Assembly (NCBI RefSeq): GCF_020037025.1
Contig: NZ_JAIQLH010000160.1
Location: forward strand, 1 to 34,132
Reading direction: 5' to 3'
Source of the DNA: Streptomyces huiliensis
GTDB taxonomy: Bacteria > Actinomycetota > Actinomycetes > Streptomycetales > Streptomycetaceae
DNA: 34,132 nucleotides
Shown here: positions 23,876 through 31,936 of the stretch, piece by piece
How the letters are laid out: every line of letters starts with the position of its first letter
Numbering within the stretch: position 1 is the stretch's first letter
The notes under the pieces: generated by a model
Databases searched by the model: none
Seen by the model: only the letters and a program-made list of their open reading frames with translations
What the model was told of the DNA's origin: nothing
Program-made: the position numbers and the translations under genes

Positions 23876-24682
23876 GTGAGCCGTCCCGCGCCCTCCGCCG
23901 AGGCCCTCCCGCGCTTCCTCGCCCGGCTCGACGCCGCCGCGGCCGGCCGGTGGGAGGAGCGGCCCGCGCAAGGCCCGGACCTGCCCGACTGGCTGATCCA
24001 GCTCGCCGGCGCGCTGTGGGACGGCCAGGGCTCCGACGCGGTGGAGTGGGCCCGCCGCACCCACGACGCCTGCGCCCGCCTCGACGGCCGCGTCCCCCTC
24101 GCCGTCGTCCACGACTGGCACGCCCGCACCGTCGTCCCGCTGCTGACCGAGTCGGCGGACGGGCGCGAGGGCGGACGGGAGGACGTGGACGCCGCGCCGT
24201 ACGGGGCCGTACGGGCGCTGCACGCGGGCGCGGCGGCGGGAGAGCCGGCCGTGGCGGACGCCTGGACCGCCGCCCTGGAACCGGCCCTGCGGGACGTCTA
24301 CCGGCGCGCCTACCCGTACGCCGACGCCCACGCAACGGCCGCCGCCAACGCCCTCGCCTGGGCGCGCACCAACGACTACGGCGAGGCGGAGGCCCAGGAG
24401 TTCGCGAACGGCTACGCCGACCTCAACACCGGCGCCAACGTGACGTCCTACGCCGACGCCAACGCCCTCGTCCACGCCCGGACGCTGGCGGCGGCCTACG
24501 CGGCGGCCGACCCCGCCGCCTACGCAGCCTGCTACCCGTACGCCGCGGTGAACGCCTACGCCCTCGCGCTCGCCGGGCAGGGCACGGACACGGCGGACGG
24601 GCGGGAGGAACGGCGCCGCGCGGCCTGCGAACGGCTCGCGGCGGGCCTGGCCGACAGTTTGGAGCGGGCCACCGGGGCCTGA
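23876..24682 (+). CDS. Ala/Tyr-rich hypothetical protein, possibly SpcZ-like
   Basis: This 268-residue soluble protein starts at a GTG preceded by AGGAG. The N-terminal half has PDWLIQLAGALWDGQGSDAVEWARR and PLAVVHDWHARTVVPLLTESADG; a similar pattern occurs in Streptomyces proteins called SpcZ, whose role is unclear, but this recollection is weak. From about residue 140 the protein is very rich in Ala, Tyr, Asn and Asp, with repeating units around YADAHA, YADLNTG, YADANA and YAAVNAYA. That part should be helical. It lies 154 bases before the decarboxylase operon and may or may not belong to it. Confidence 0.65.
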   Translation: MSRPAPSAEALPRFLARLDAAAAGRWEERPAQGPDLPDWLIQLAGALWDGQGSDAVEWARRTHDACARLDGRVPLAVVHDWHARTVVPLLTESADGREGGREDVDAAPYGAVRALHAGAAAGEPAVADAWTAALEPALRDVYRRAYPYADAHATAAANALAWARTNDYGEAEAQEFANGYADLNTGANVTSYADANALVHARTLAAAYAAADPAAYAACYPYAAVNAYALALAGQGTDTADGREERRRAACERLAAGLADSLERATGA

Positions 24683-24836
24683 CCGGCCGAGTGCCCTTCG
24701 GGGATTCAGGGGGAGCACGGCCCGCCGCCGTCGCCGCCGTGAGGCACCGGGACGCGCGCCGCGGCGCGCCGCCGCCCGTGCGGCGCTTCCCCGTTCGGGT
24801 GAGAGGGCGGATGGGGGCCGCCCTTCGGGAGGGGCC

Positions 24837-26255
24837 GTGACTACGGTTGCCCGGTCGGTTGTGGCCGCGGCGCTGGGGGCGGGCATGGAGCTGAAGCGGT
24901 GGCTGGAGCACGGCGTCGAGGCGTTCGAGGAGTGGACCCGGTCGTACGAGGAGTACGAGACCCACCCGGCCACGGAGGTCGCCGAGGAGGCCCGCGCCGA
25001 GGCGTTCGCCGAGCTGACCGGCAGGCTGCGCGGCAGCTATCCGTTCTTCCACCCCTGCTACGCGGGGCAGATGCTCAAGCCACCGCACCCGGTCGCCGTC
25101 GCCGGGTACCTCGCCGCGATGCTCGTCAACCCCAACAACCACGCCCTGGACGGCGGTCCGGCCACCTCCGTCATGGAGGAGGAGGCCGTCGCCCGGCTGG
25201 CCGCCATGGCGGGCCTGGAGCCGTTCCTCGGGCACCTCACCAGCAACGGCACCCTGGCGAACCTGGAGGCCCTGTTCGTCGCCCGGGAGAGCAGCCCCGG
25301 GCGGTCCGTCGCGATCGGCGCCGACGCCCACTACACGCACGCGCGCATGTGCCATCTCCTGGGCATGCGGACGCACACCGTGCCGGTCGACGGCCGGGGC
25401 CGGACGGACGTGGCGGCACTGGAGCGGCTGCTTGCCTCGGGAGACGTGGGCACGATCGTCGCCACTACCGGTACCACCGCTCTGGGCGCGGTCGATCCCG
25501 TGCACCGCATCGTGCCACTGGCGCGACGGTACGGCGCCCGGGTCCATGTGGACGCCGCCTACGGCGGATTCTTCACGCTGCTCGCCGGCGACCCGCTCCT
25601 GGACGACGCCACCGCCGAGGCGCTGCGGGCCGTCGGGCGGAGCGACTCGGTCGTCATCGACCCACACAAGCACGGCCTCCAGCCCTACGGCTGCGGCGCG
25701 GTGCTCTTCGCCGATCCCGAGGTGGCCCGCTTCTACCGGCACGACTCCCCCTACACCTACTTCACCTCCGGCCGGCCGCACCTGGGGGAGATCAGTTTGG
25801 AGTGCTCGCGGTCGGGAGCGGCCGCGGCCGCCCTGTGGCTGACCCTCCGGCTGATGCCGCTCACCAGGGAAGGGCTGGGCGGGGTGCTCGCCGCGGGGCG
25901 GCGGGCGGCCCTGCGCTGGGCCGGCCTGCTCGACGGCTCGCCCCACCTGGAGCCGTACCAGCGCCCGGAGCTGGACATCGTCACGTACTACCCCCGCACG
26001 GAGCCCGCCGCCCTGTCCCGGATCGGCGCCGCCTCGCGGGAGGTGATGCGGCGCGGCATGGAGGCGCGGGAGAACCCGGTGTTCCTCAGCGTCGCGAGGA
26101 TCGACGCGGACGCCTTCGCCCGCCGCCGTCCGCACGTCGCGCGCGATGCCGAGGACACGCACGTGCTGCGCAGCGTCCTGATGAAACCGGAGAGCGAACC
26201 GTACCTGGACCGCCTGCACCGCCGCGTCATGGACCTCGCGCGGCCGACGCCGTGA
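24837..26255 (+). CDS. Group II PLP-dependent amino acid decarboxylase
   Basis: This 472-residue enzyme belongs to the pyridoxal-dependent decarboxylase family (glutamate / aromatic amino acid decarboxylase fold). The cofactor aspartate is in HVDAAYGG (Asp239) and the PLP-binding Lys is Lys278 in DPHKHGLQPYGCG. TSNGTLANLEALFVAR and the aldimine-site GADAHYTHAR precede them. Length and domain order are complete. GGGAGG lies close before the GTG at 24837; an ATG 48 bases later is an alternative. It overlaps the next gene by 4 bases (GTGA), so the two proteins are probably made together. The amino acid substrate cannot be read from the sequence. Confidence 0.93.
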   Translation: MTTVARSVVAAALGAGMELKRWLEHGVEAFEEWTRSYEEYETHPATEVAEEARAEAFAELTGRLRGSYPFFHPCYAGQMLKPPHPVAVAGYLAAMLVNPNNHALDGGPATSVMEEEAVARLAAMAGLEPFLGHLTSNGTLANLEALFVARESSPGRSVAIGADAHYTHARMCHLLGMRTHTVPVDGRGRTDVAALERLLASGDVGTIVATTGTTALGAVDPVHRIVPLARRYGARVHVDAAYGGFFTLLAGDPLLDDATAEALRAVGRSDSVVIDPHKHGLQPYGCGAVLFADPEVARFYRHDSPYTYFTSGRPHLGEISLECSRSGAAAAALWLTLRLMPLTREGLGGVLAAGRRAALRWAGLLDGSPHLEPYQRPELDIVTYYPRTEPAALSRIGAASREVMRRGMEARENPVFLSVARIDADAFARRRPHVARDAEDTHVLRSVLMKPESEPYLDRLHRRVMDLARPTP

Positions 26256-29098
26256 CCGCCCGTGAGAACGACCACGACCGGCACCCCGACATCGAGGGGA
26301 TCGACGCCGGCACCGGCCGGAAGCTGCTGGACGGTCTGCTCGACGAGGCCGTGTGGCTGGACCACTGCCCGTTCGTCAGCGCGTCGTTCGGCCCGGCCCC
26401 GGCCTGGCTCCGCCACGAACCGGTCTCCGCGTGCCGGCCACTGCCCGTGCCACCGCCCGCCGGCGCCCGGGGCACACCGGGGAGGCGCCGGGTGTGCGTC
26501 TCCTTCGCACCCGAGCACGGCCCCAACGCCCGCACCTGGGCCGGTACGCACGGCTACCGGCTGCTCGCGCCGGACGCCGGGGTGACCGCCTGGGCGGCCG
26601 ACAAGATCAGCGTGCTGGAGCTGTTCGAGGAAGCGGGCGTGGCCACCCCGCCCTGCGTGGTCGTCCCCGCGGCCGGACGGGGACCGGCCGCGCGGTACTG
26701 GCGCGCGGACTGGCCCGGGGCGGTGGCCCAGCGCAGGGAGAACAACCTGGTCGGGCGGGGGACGGTCCCGCTCGCCTCCCCGGCCGAACTCGAACGCCGC
26801 CTCGCCGACTGGCCGGACGAGCCGATCCGGCTCGGCCGCCGGGCTCCCGGCGTCTCCCTGACGGTCACGGCCTGCGCCGGACCGGACAGGACCGTGGTCT
26901 CGGCCGTCTCCCACCAGCTCGTGGGGCTGCCCGAGCTCGCCGCCTCCTGGGGCACCCACTGCGGCAACCAGCTCCTGCACCCCGGTGATCTGCCGGACGG
27001 GCTGTACGGACAGGCCCGCGCGGCGGCGCGGCGCGTGGGGGAGGTGCTGCGCGGCCGCGGCTTCCGCGGCGTCTTCGGCCTCGACCTCGTCGAGGAGGAC
27101 GGCCGGCTGCTGGCCGTCGAGGTCAACCCCCGCTTCCAGACGGTGGTCTCGCTCGTGCAGGCCGCCGAGCGCGCGGCGGGCCTGCTGCCCGCGCTGGGGC
27201 TGCACATCCTCTCCTTCCTCCTGCCCGCGCTGCCGCCGTCCGTGCCGGGGACGCTCCCGCCGGGACCGCGCCGCCCGAGCCAGCTCGTCGTCCACGCCGC
27301 GGCGGACGCCACGGTGAACGCCCTTCCCCGCACCGGGTGCTACCGGCTCGGCGGCGGGACGGCGACGGGCCCGCTCCCGGCGGCTCCGGATCTCGCCGGA
27401 CTCCGCGACGACGAGGCCCTGTGGTGGGCCGTCGCCCGCCCGGGCCCGGTCACGGCGGGACAGGAGCTGGCCCTGCTCCAGTTCGGGCACAAGGTCGCCC
27501 CCCTCGAACCCCGGCCCCGCCTCCCTCCGGAGTCGCTGGCCTGGATCGCCGCCTTCCACGACCGGTCCCGGGCGGGAGAGGGCCGGTCCCGGACGGGAGT
27601 GGACGGCACGGCGGCCGCCGGCGAGGCCGCCACACCCCTGCTCCGGCTGCCCGAGGAAGCCATGCGCACGGCGGGCCTGCACACGCTGGAGCTCGTCATC
27701 GAGCGGTTCACCACCGCCCGCGCACACCCGCCGCTGCGCGTCCCGCCCCCCGACGGCCTCCGGGCCCTCCTGGACGAACCCCTGCCCGAGCACGGCACGG
27801 ACGACCTGCGCTCCCTGCTCGACCGCGTCACCCGCGACGCCCTCGGCGAAGCCACCCGCCTCGACCACCCCCGGAGCTTCGCCTTCACCCCGTCCACCGG
27901 CAACTTCCCGGCCGTCCTCGCCGACGCCCTCGCCTCCGCCCACCTCTCCGTACCGGGGGCGTGGCTGGTCGGCGCCGGGCCCACCCAGCTCGAACTGACC
28001 ACGCTCGGCTGGCTCAAGGCACTGCTGGGCCTGCCCGAGGAGGCCGGCGGACTGTTCGTCAGCGGCGGCTCCGTCGCCAACCTCACCGCCCTGGCCGTCG
28101 CCCGCGACCACCACCTCGGCGACGACCACTCCCGCGCCCGCCTCTACTGCTCCACCCAGGCCCACCCCTCCGTCGCCCGGGCCACGCACCTGCTGGGCCT
28201 CACCCGCGGGCAGCTCTCCGTCGTACCGGCCGACCGCGCACTGCGTCTCGACCCGGCGGAGGTCGCGCGGCGTGTCACCGACGACCGCGGCGCCGGGCTG
28301 CGCCCCTTCGCCGTCGTCGCCACCCTCGGCACCACCGGCACCGGCGCCGTCGACCCCCTCGACGACCTCGCCGGCCTCTGCGCGCGCGAAGGACTCTGGC
28401 TCCACGTCGACGGCGCCCACGGCGCGGCGGTGGCCGCCACCGCCCGCGGGCACGGGCTGCGCCCGGCCCTCCGCCGCGCCGACTCCCTCACGGTCGACCC
28501 GCACAAGTGGCTCTTCCAGCCGTACGAGATCGGCTGCGTCCTGCTGCGCCGCCCGGAGCTGCTGCGCGCCACCTTCGACCTGGCGCGGCACGCGCTGGAC
28601 ACCGGCTACCTGGCCCCCACCGACCCGCGGGGCGACGAGGTGAACCTCTCCGACCACGGCCTCCAGCAGAGCCGCGGGCTCCGGGCCCTGAAGCTGTGGC
28701 TGTCGCTGAAGACCTTCGGCGCGCGGGCCTTCCGGCAGGCGATCGAGCACGGCATGGACCTGGCCGAGCACGCGGCGGCCCTGGTCGCGGCCCACCCCGA
28801 GCTGCGGCCGGTCACGCCGGCCTCCCTCGCCGTCCTCACCTTCCGCTACCGCCCGGCCGACGTACCGCCCGGCTGGGACGCCGACGCCGCACAGGAGGAC
28901 ATCAGCCGGGCGGTGTGCGCGGACGGCGAGGCGCTGCTCCTCACCACCCGGGTGCACGGTGCCACGGTGCTGCGGATGTGCACCATCAACCCCGGCAGCA
29001 ACCGGGACGACGTCGCGTACGTCCTCGACCGGGTGGTCCACCACGGCCGCCGGTCGGCGGACGCGCTCAGAGGAACGTCAGCGTCGAAGGACCGGTGA
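26252..29098 (+). CDS. ATP-grasp ligase / PLP-dependent decarboxylase fusion protein
   Basis: This single 948-residue frame joins two enzymes. Residues about 70-330 form an ATP-grasp domain: WAADKISVLELFEEAGVATPP (Lys118) opens the nucleotide-binding part, and GLDLVEEDGRLLAVEVNPRFQ supplies the metal ligands Asp278, Glu290 and Asn292. Such domains couple a carboxylate to an amine or thiol through an acyl phosphate. A linker (about 330-460) follows. Residues about 470-940 are a complete group II PLP decarboxylase with HVDGAHG (Asp720) and Lys752 in DPHKWLFQPYEIG. The frame is open throughout, with coherent families on both sides, so it is not a joining error by inspection. It is translationally coupled to the first decarboxylase. 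Product unknown; an amine made by decarboxylation and then ligated is a reasonable model. Confidence 0.93.
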   Translation: MTARENDHDRHPDIEGIDAGTGRKLLDGLLDEAVWLDHCPFVSASFGPAPAWLRHEPVSACRPLPVPPPAGARGTPGRRRVCVSFAPEHGPNARTWAGTHGYRLLAPDAGVTAWAADKISVLELFEEAGVATPPCVVVPAAGRGPAARYWRADWPGAVAQRRENNLVGRGTVPLASPAELERRLADWPDEPIRLGRRAPGVSLTVTACAGPDRTVVSAVSHQLVGLPELAASWGTHCGNQLLHPGDLPDGLYGQARAAARRVGEVLRGRGFRGVFGLDLVEEDGRLLAVEVNPRFQTVVSLVQAAERAAGLLPALGLHILSFLLPALPPSVPGTLPPGPRRPSQLVVHAAADATVNALPRTGCYRLGGGTATGPLPAAPDLAGLRDDEALWWAVARPGPVTAGQELALLQFGHKVAPLEPRPRLPPESLAWIAAFHDRSRAGEGRSRTGVDGTAAAGEAATPLLRLPEEAMRTAGLHTLELVIERFTTARAHPPLRVPPPDGLRALLDEPLPEHGTDDLRSLLDRVTRDALGEATRLDHPRSFAFTPSTGNFPAVLADALASAHLSVPGAWLVGAGPTQLELTTLGWLKALLGLPEEAGGLFVSGGSVANLTALAVARDHHLGDDHSRARLYCSTQAHPSVARATHLLGLTRGQLSVVPADRALRLDPAEVARRVTDDRGAGLRPFAVVATLGTTGTGAVDPLDDLAGLCAREGLWLHVDGAHGAAVAATARGHGLRPALRRADSLTVDPHKWLFQPYEIGCVLLRRPELLRATFDLARHALDTGYLAPTDPRGDEVNLSDHGLQQSRGLRALKLWLSLKTFGARAFRQAIEHGMDLAEHAAALVAAHPELRPVTPASLAVLTFRYRPADVPPGWDADAAQEDISRAVCADGEALLLTTRVHGATVLRMCTINPGSNRDDVAYVLDRVVHHGRRSADALRGTSASKDR

Positions 29099-29612
29099 TC
29101 AGCCGCACGCCCCGGTCCGTCGCACACGCCGGCACGTCGAGCGTGAGCTGGGCGCCGGGGGAGGCGACGGTCCGCCCGCGGAACGCGCCCGAGACCACCC
29201 TGCCGACCACCAGCACGACCGCCTGCCCAGCGACCTGCCCGACGGTCCCCATGGGATAGCGCACCACGCTCTTCCGCCCGTTGCTCCAGGTGATCTTCTC
29301 CACGGTGGTGGCATCGGAGACGAAGCACCCGTTCGTCCCGCCGCCGCTGATCTCGGACGTGGCGGAGGCGAACCCCGGGTCGGCGGAGACGCAGGTGTAG
29401 GCGCCGGTCCCGGTGATCCGGGTCCTTCTCGCCCGCAGCCCGAGCCCCGGGGAGAACCCGACGGAGTTGGTCCCCACGCAGGTGACGGGCGCCGCCGGCC
29501 CGCGTGCCTCCGCCGCCGGCCGGGCCTCCGCCGCGAACGGCCCGGCCGCCACCATGCCCACGGCCAAGGCCGCGCTCCCGCACCTCTTCGCCCACGGTCC
29601 GATCCGGCGCAT
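29067..29612 (-). CDS. Secreted hypothetical protein
   Basis: This 181-residue protein starts at ATG 29612 behind GGGAGGG. A signal peptide is clear: MRRIGPWAKRC, then a hydrophobic stretch to about residue 25 and an Ala-rich cleavage region. The mature part has cysteines at CVGTNS, YTCVSADPG, GCFVSDATT and PACATD, which could pair, and a beta-rich look (TRITGTGAYTC, EKITWSNGRKS). I do not recognise a named family. Its last 32 bases overlap the end of the ATP-grasp fusion gene on the other strand. Longer upstream readings lack a signal peptide and are rejected. Confidence 0.75.
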   Translation of the reverse strand: MRRIGPWAKRCGSAALAVGMVAAGPFAAEARPAAEARGPAAPVTCVGTNSVGFSPGLGLRARRTRITGTGAYTCVSADPGFASATSEISGGGTNGCFVSDATTVEKITWSNGRKSVVRYPMGTVGQVAGQAVVLVVGRVVSGAFRGRTVASPGAQLTLDVPACATDRGVRLITGPSTLTFL

Positions 29613-29900
29613 GACACCCTCCCCGCTCGCGCGACCGCTTCCGCGGCACATGCATGCCCAGCCACGGGGAATCCCACCGGGGACCGGCAGCACGTGCCAC
29701 ACGGGGGGCGCACGGGGCGGGGCGGACACCTCCGCCGCCCCCGGAAAACGGACGGCGGTTCGATCCCGGAAACGCCGTTCCGGCTCCTTCGAGCACCGTC
29801 GAAACGCCTGGTGACACGGCCCCCGCCGGGCCACTCTGGCGTCGTTGGCAGCGGTGGCGGGACCGGCCCCGCCACCCCCCTCCGGCGAAGGAGACGACGC
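29613..29900. other. Divergent intergenic region, no gene seen
   Basis: This 288-base region separates two divergent genes for secreted proteins. It should hold two promoters, and the ribosome sites (GGGAGGG on the minus strand, GAAGGAG on the plus strand) lie at its ends. I found no convincing operator, repeat or small gene inside. Confidence 0.5.
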
Positions 29901-30245
29901 ATGAAACTCCGAGGATCACTGTCCGCCGCCATCGCCCGGCTCGGCCTCGCGGCCGTCGCCCTGACCGGCGCCCTCGCCTGCGCGACGGTCGCCCCGGCGA
30001 CGGCCGCCCCGGAACAGATCCAGGGCTGCGGCTGGAACGAGAGCAGGGGCGGCGAGCGCGCCTACTACGAGCACTGCGCCACGAACACCAACGTGTGGAT
30101 CCAGGTCAAGCGGTTCCCCCGGTCCAACTACCACCGCTGCGTGGGCCCCGGCCGCACCAACCTCGACCTCGACGCCACCGGCGCCTGGTACGACAGCAAC
30201 TACCGCGGCGGGCTCTGCTCCCACCCGGGCGACACCGGGCCCTGA
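29901..30245 (+). CDS. DUF6355 family secreted small protein
   Basis: This 114-residue secreted protein starts at ATG 29901 with GAAGGAG upstream. A signal peptide (MKLRG, hydrophobic 9-30, cleavage near ATAAPE) precedes a mature part of about 80 residues that follows the DUF6355 pattern: CGWNES...AYYEHC, then VWIQVK, HRCVGPGRTNL, and GAWYDSNYRGGLC. Four cysteines could form two disulfides. DUF6355 proteins often appear in natural-product gene clusters of actinomycetes but have no proven function. Here it lies between the decarboxylase operon and a dioxygenase operon, and ends at a strong shared terminator. Confidence 0.85.
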   Translation: MKLRGSLSAAIARLGLAAVALTGALACATVAPATAAPEQIQGCGWNESRGGERAYYEHCATNTNVWIQVKRFPRSNYHRCVGPGRTNLDLDATGAWYDSNYRGGLCSHPGDTGP

Positions 30246-30258
30246 TCCGCACGTCGAA

Positions 30259-30301
30259 CGGCGGTCCGCCCTCCCCGCTGCCGGGGGAGGCCGGACCGCC
30301 G
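30259..30301. terminator. Bidirectional terminator, 17 pairs with one mismatch
   Basis: Bases 30259-30268 pair with 30292-30301 (10 bp); after one mismatch, 30270-30276 pair with 30284-30290 (7 bp), with a 7-base loop. It lies between two convergent genes (ending 30245 and 30314) and can stop transcription from both sides. Confidence 0.9.
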
Positions 30302-30313
30302 CGTGACGGGCCG

Positions 30314-31186
30314 TCAGGCCTGCGGCTTGGTGCCGTCGATGGCGACGCGGCGGCCGTAGCGGCTGTGCGGGTAGTAGTCCCAGATCGCGTGGTGCTGGAC
30401 GCAGCGGTTGTCCCAGAACACCAGGGTCTTCGGCTGCCAGCGGACCCGGCAGACGAGCAGCGGCGTGCCGGCGATGTGCCGGTACAGCATCTCCAGCAGG
30501 GCCTCGCTCTCCGCGGCCGACAGCTGCGGGATGTGCGAGGTGTAGGGGCGGTTGACGAAGAGGAGCTTGCGGCCGGTCTCCGGGTGGCGGACGACGATGG
30601 GGTGCTCGTTCACCGGCACCTCGTACTCGGCCGGCGGGCCCTGCTTGCCCCACGGCTGGGCGCCGTCGTGGACCGCGGTGAGGCCCTCCAGGAACGCCTT
30701 CATGGCGGGCGAGAGCATCTCGTAGGCGAGGTGCATGTTGGCGAACATGGTGTCGCCGCCGCTGCCGGCCTCCGGTATGCGGGTGATGTGCAGCATCGAG
30801 CCCAGCGACGGCTCGGCGTCGGCGGTGCCGTCCGCGTGCCAGCCGTTGCCCGCCACGTTCTTCGACTCGGCCGAGGCGCTGATCTCCAGCACGTACGGGT
30901 CGCTGTCGGGAGCCGCCAGCGCCACCGGGTGCAGCGGGCCGAAGTGCGCCGCGAACCGCTTGTGGTCCTCGGGCGTGATGTCCTGGTCGCGGAAGACCAG
31001 GACGTGGTGGGCGTGGAACGCGTCCTTGATCTCAGCCAGTTGACGGTCCGTCAGCTCCTGGGAGAGGTCGATCCCGGAGACCTCCGCGCCGAGGACCGGT
31101 GTGATCGGGTCCAGGGTGAGGGTCTCGTAGGCGGGCTTCGGCCGGGTGGTGAGCGCCTTCACGGCGTCGAGTGCGTAGTCTTCCAT
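30314..31186 (-). CDS. TauD/TfdA-family Fe(II)/2-oxoglutarate dioxygenase
   Basis: This 290-residue enzyme belongs to the TauD family, which uses Fe(II), oxygen and 2-oxoglutarate to hydroxylate or otherwise oxidise small molecules. The iron ligands are His117 and Asp119 in GWHADGT and His265 in VQHHAIWDY; an Arg near 279-280 (RYGRRV) should bind 2-oxoglutarate. The N-terminal GAEVSGIDLSQELTDRQ and the VFRDQDITPEDH pattern also fit. It is the last gene of a leftward operon after GSCFA and SGNH genes, downstream of a carrier-thioesterase gene. A tailoring role in peptide or polyketide biosynthesis is therefore more likely than taurine use. Confidence 0.93.
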   Translation of the reverse strand: MEDYALDAVKALTTRPKPAYETLTLDPITPVLGAEVSGIDLSQELTDRQLAEIKDAFHAHHVLVFRDQDITPEDHKRFAAHFGPLHPVALAAPDSDPYVLEISASAESKNVAGNGWHADGTADAEPSLGSMLHITRIPEAGSGGDTMFANMHLAYEMLSPAMKAFLEGLTAVHDGAQPWGKQGPPAEYEVPVNEHPIVVRHPETGRKLLFVNRPYTSHIPQLSAAESEALLEMLYRHIAGTPLLVCRVRWQPKTLVFWDNRCVQHHAIWDYYPHSRYGRRVAIDGTKPQA

Positions 31187-31225
31187 GGCCTTTCCTGTAC
31201 TGCGTCGCGGTAGGGGTGGGGGGCT

Positions 31226-31936
31226 TCAGAGCCCGCGGTCGAGGAGCTCGGCGAGGATGATGCGGCCGAAGGCGAGGTTGCCGTGGATGATGTCGTCCTT
31301 CTCGCACAGCTCGGGCCGCTGGAGCCCCGACGCGTCGGTGGTGCGGGCGCGCAGGTCCACGACCTCCACGCCGAGTTCGGCGACGGCCCGGCGGACGCAC
31401 TCCTGCGCCGCCATGAACACCTCGCGGTCCGACATGCCGGGCACCCGCTGCGGCCCCATCACCGCCAGCACCCGGAGGCCGAGGCGGCGGGCGTGGGCGT
31501 AGAACGCCAGCGCGTCGCGGACGGCCGCCCGGACGAGCGCGTCGAACACCGGGCTGTCCAGGAAGCCCGGCGGGAAGGCGCCGCCGCGGGTGCGGTAGAT
31601 CCGCCAGTTCTCCGTCGTCGCGACGAAGTGCGCGCTGAAGCCGAACGTGCACACCAGCGGCACGGTCACCCGGTCCAGGCCCGGCGCCCCCAGCTCGTCG
31701 AGGGCGGCACGGTAGCGGGTCTCCGTCTCCGGGTCGCGGAAGACGACGTCGTCCCCGCGCGGGTCGTAGAAGCCGGCGGTGAAGTCCCGGCCCGAGCCGA
31801 TGGGCCCGCCCGCGAAGGGGACGCGGGCGGCCGCCGCGGCCCGGCCGACCGGACCGGCGTGGGAGTCGCCCAGCAGCAGGAACCGGGCGGCGGCCGGCCT
31901 AGCGGGGGCTGTAGTAGTCGAGTACGGCGTCGTCAC
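31226..31936 (-). CDS. SGNH-like hydrolase or acyltransferase
   Basis: This 236-residue protein has the SGNH-type start LLLGDSH at 20-26, where Ser25 would be the nucleophile. The end holds ELCEKDDIIHGNLAFGR, with Asp and His close together as in the catalytic DxxH of this fold. It is short for the family, without a signal peptide, so it acts inside the cell. The GTG at 31936 has AGGAG about eight bases upstream and lies 38 bases inside the preceding GSCFA gene, so translation is coupled. Deacylation or acyl transfer on the pathway product is plausible; a clear substrate is not visible. Confidence 0.8.
   Translation of the reverse strand: MTTPYSTTTAPARPAAARFLLLGDSHAGPVGRAAAAARVPFAGGPIGSGRDFTAGFYDPRGDDVVFRDPETETRYRAALDELGAPGLDRVTVPLVCTFGFSAHFVATTENWRIYRTRGGAFPPGFLDSPVFDALVRAAVRDALAFYAHARRLGLRVLAVMGPQRVPGMSDREVFMAAQECVRRAVAELGVEVVDLRARTTDASGLQRPELCEKDDIIHGNLAFGRIILAELLDRGL

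Noticed and set aside
25988..29044. A 1018-codon open frame on the minus strand
   Set aside because: It lies opposite the fusion gene. Its product is a low-complexity Gly/Arg/Glu/Val sequence without any family pattern, as expected for the antisense of GC-rich coding DNA.
30314..31186. Assigning the dioxygenase as a taurine-utilisation enzyme
   Set aside because: No sulfonate transporter or sulfur genes are nearby, and it is in an operon with GSCFA and SGNH genes behind an assembly-line gene.
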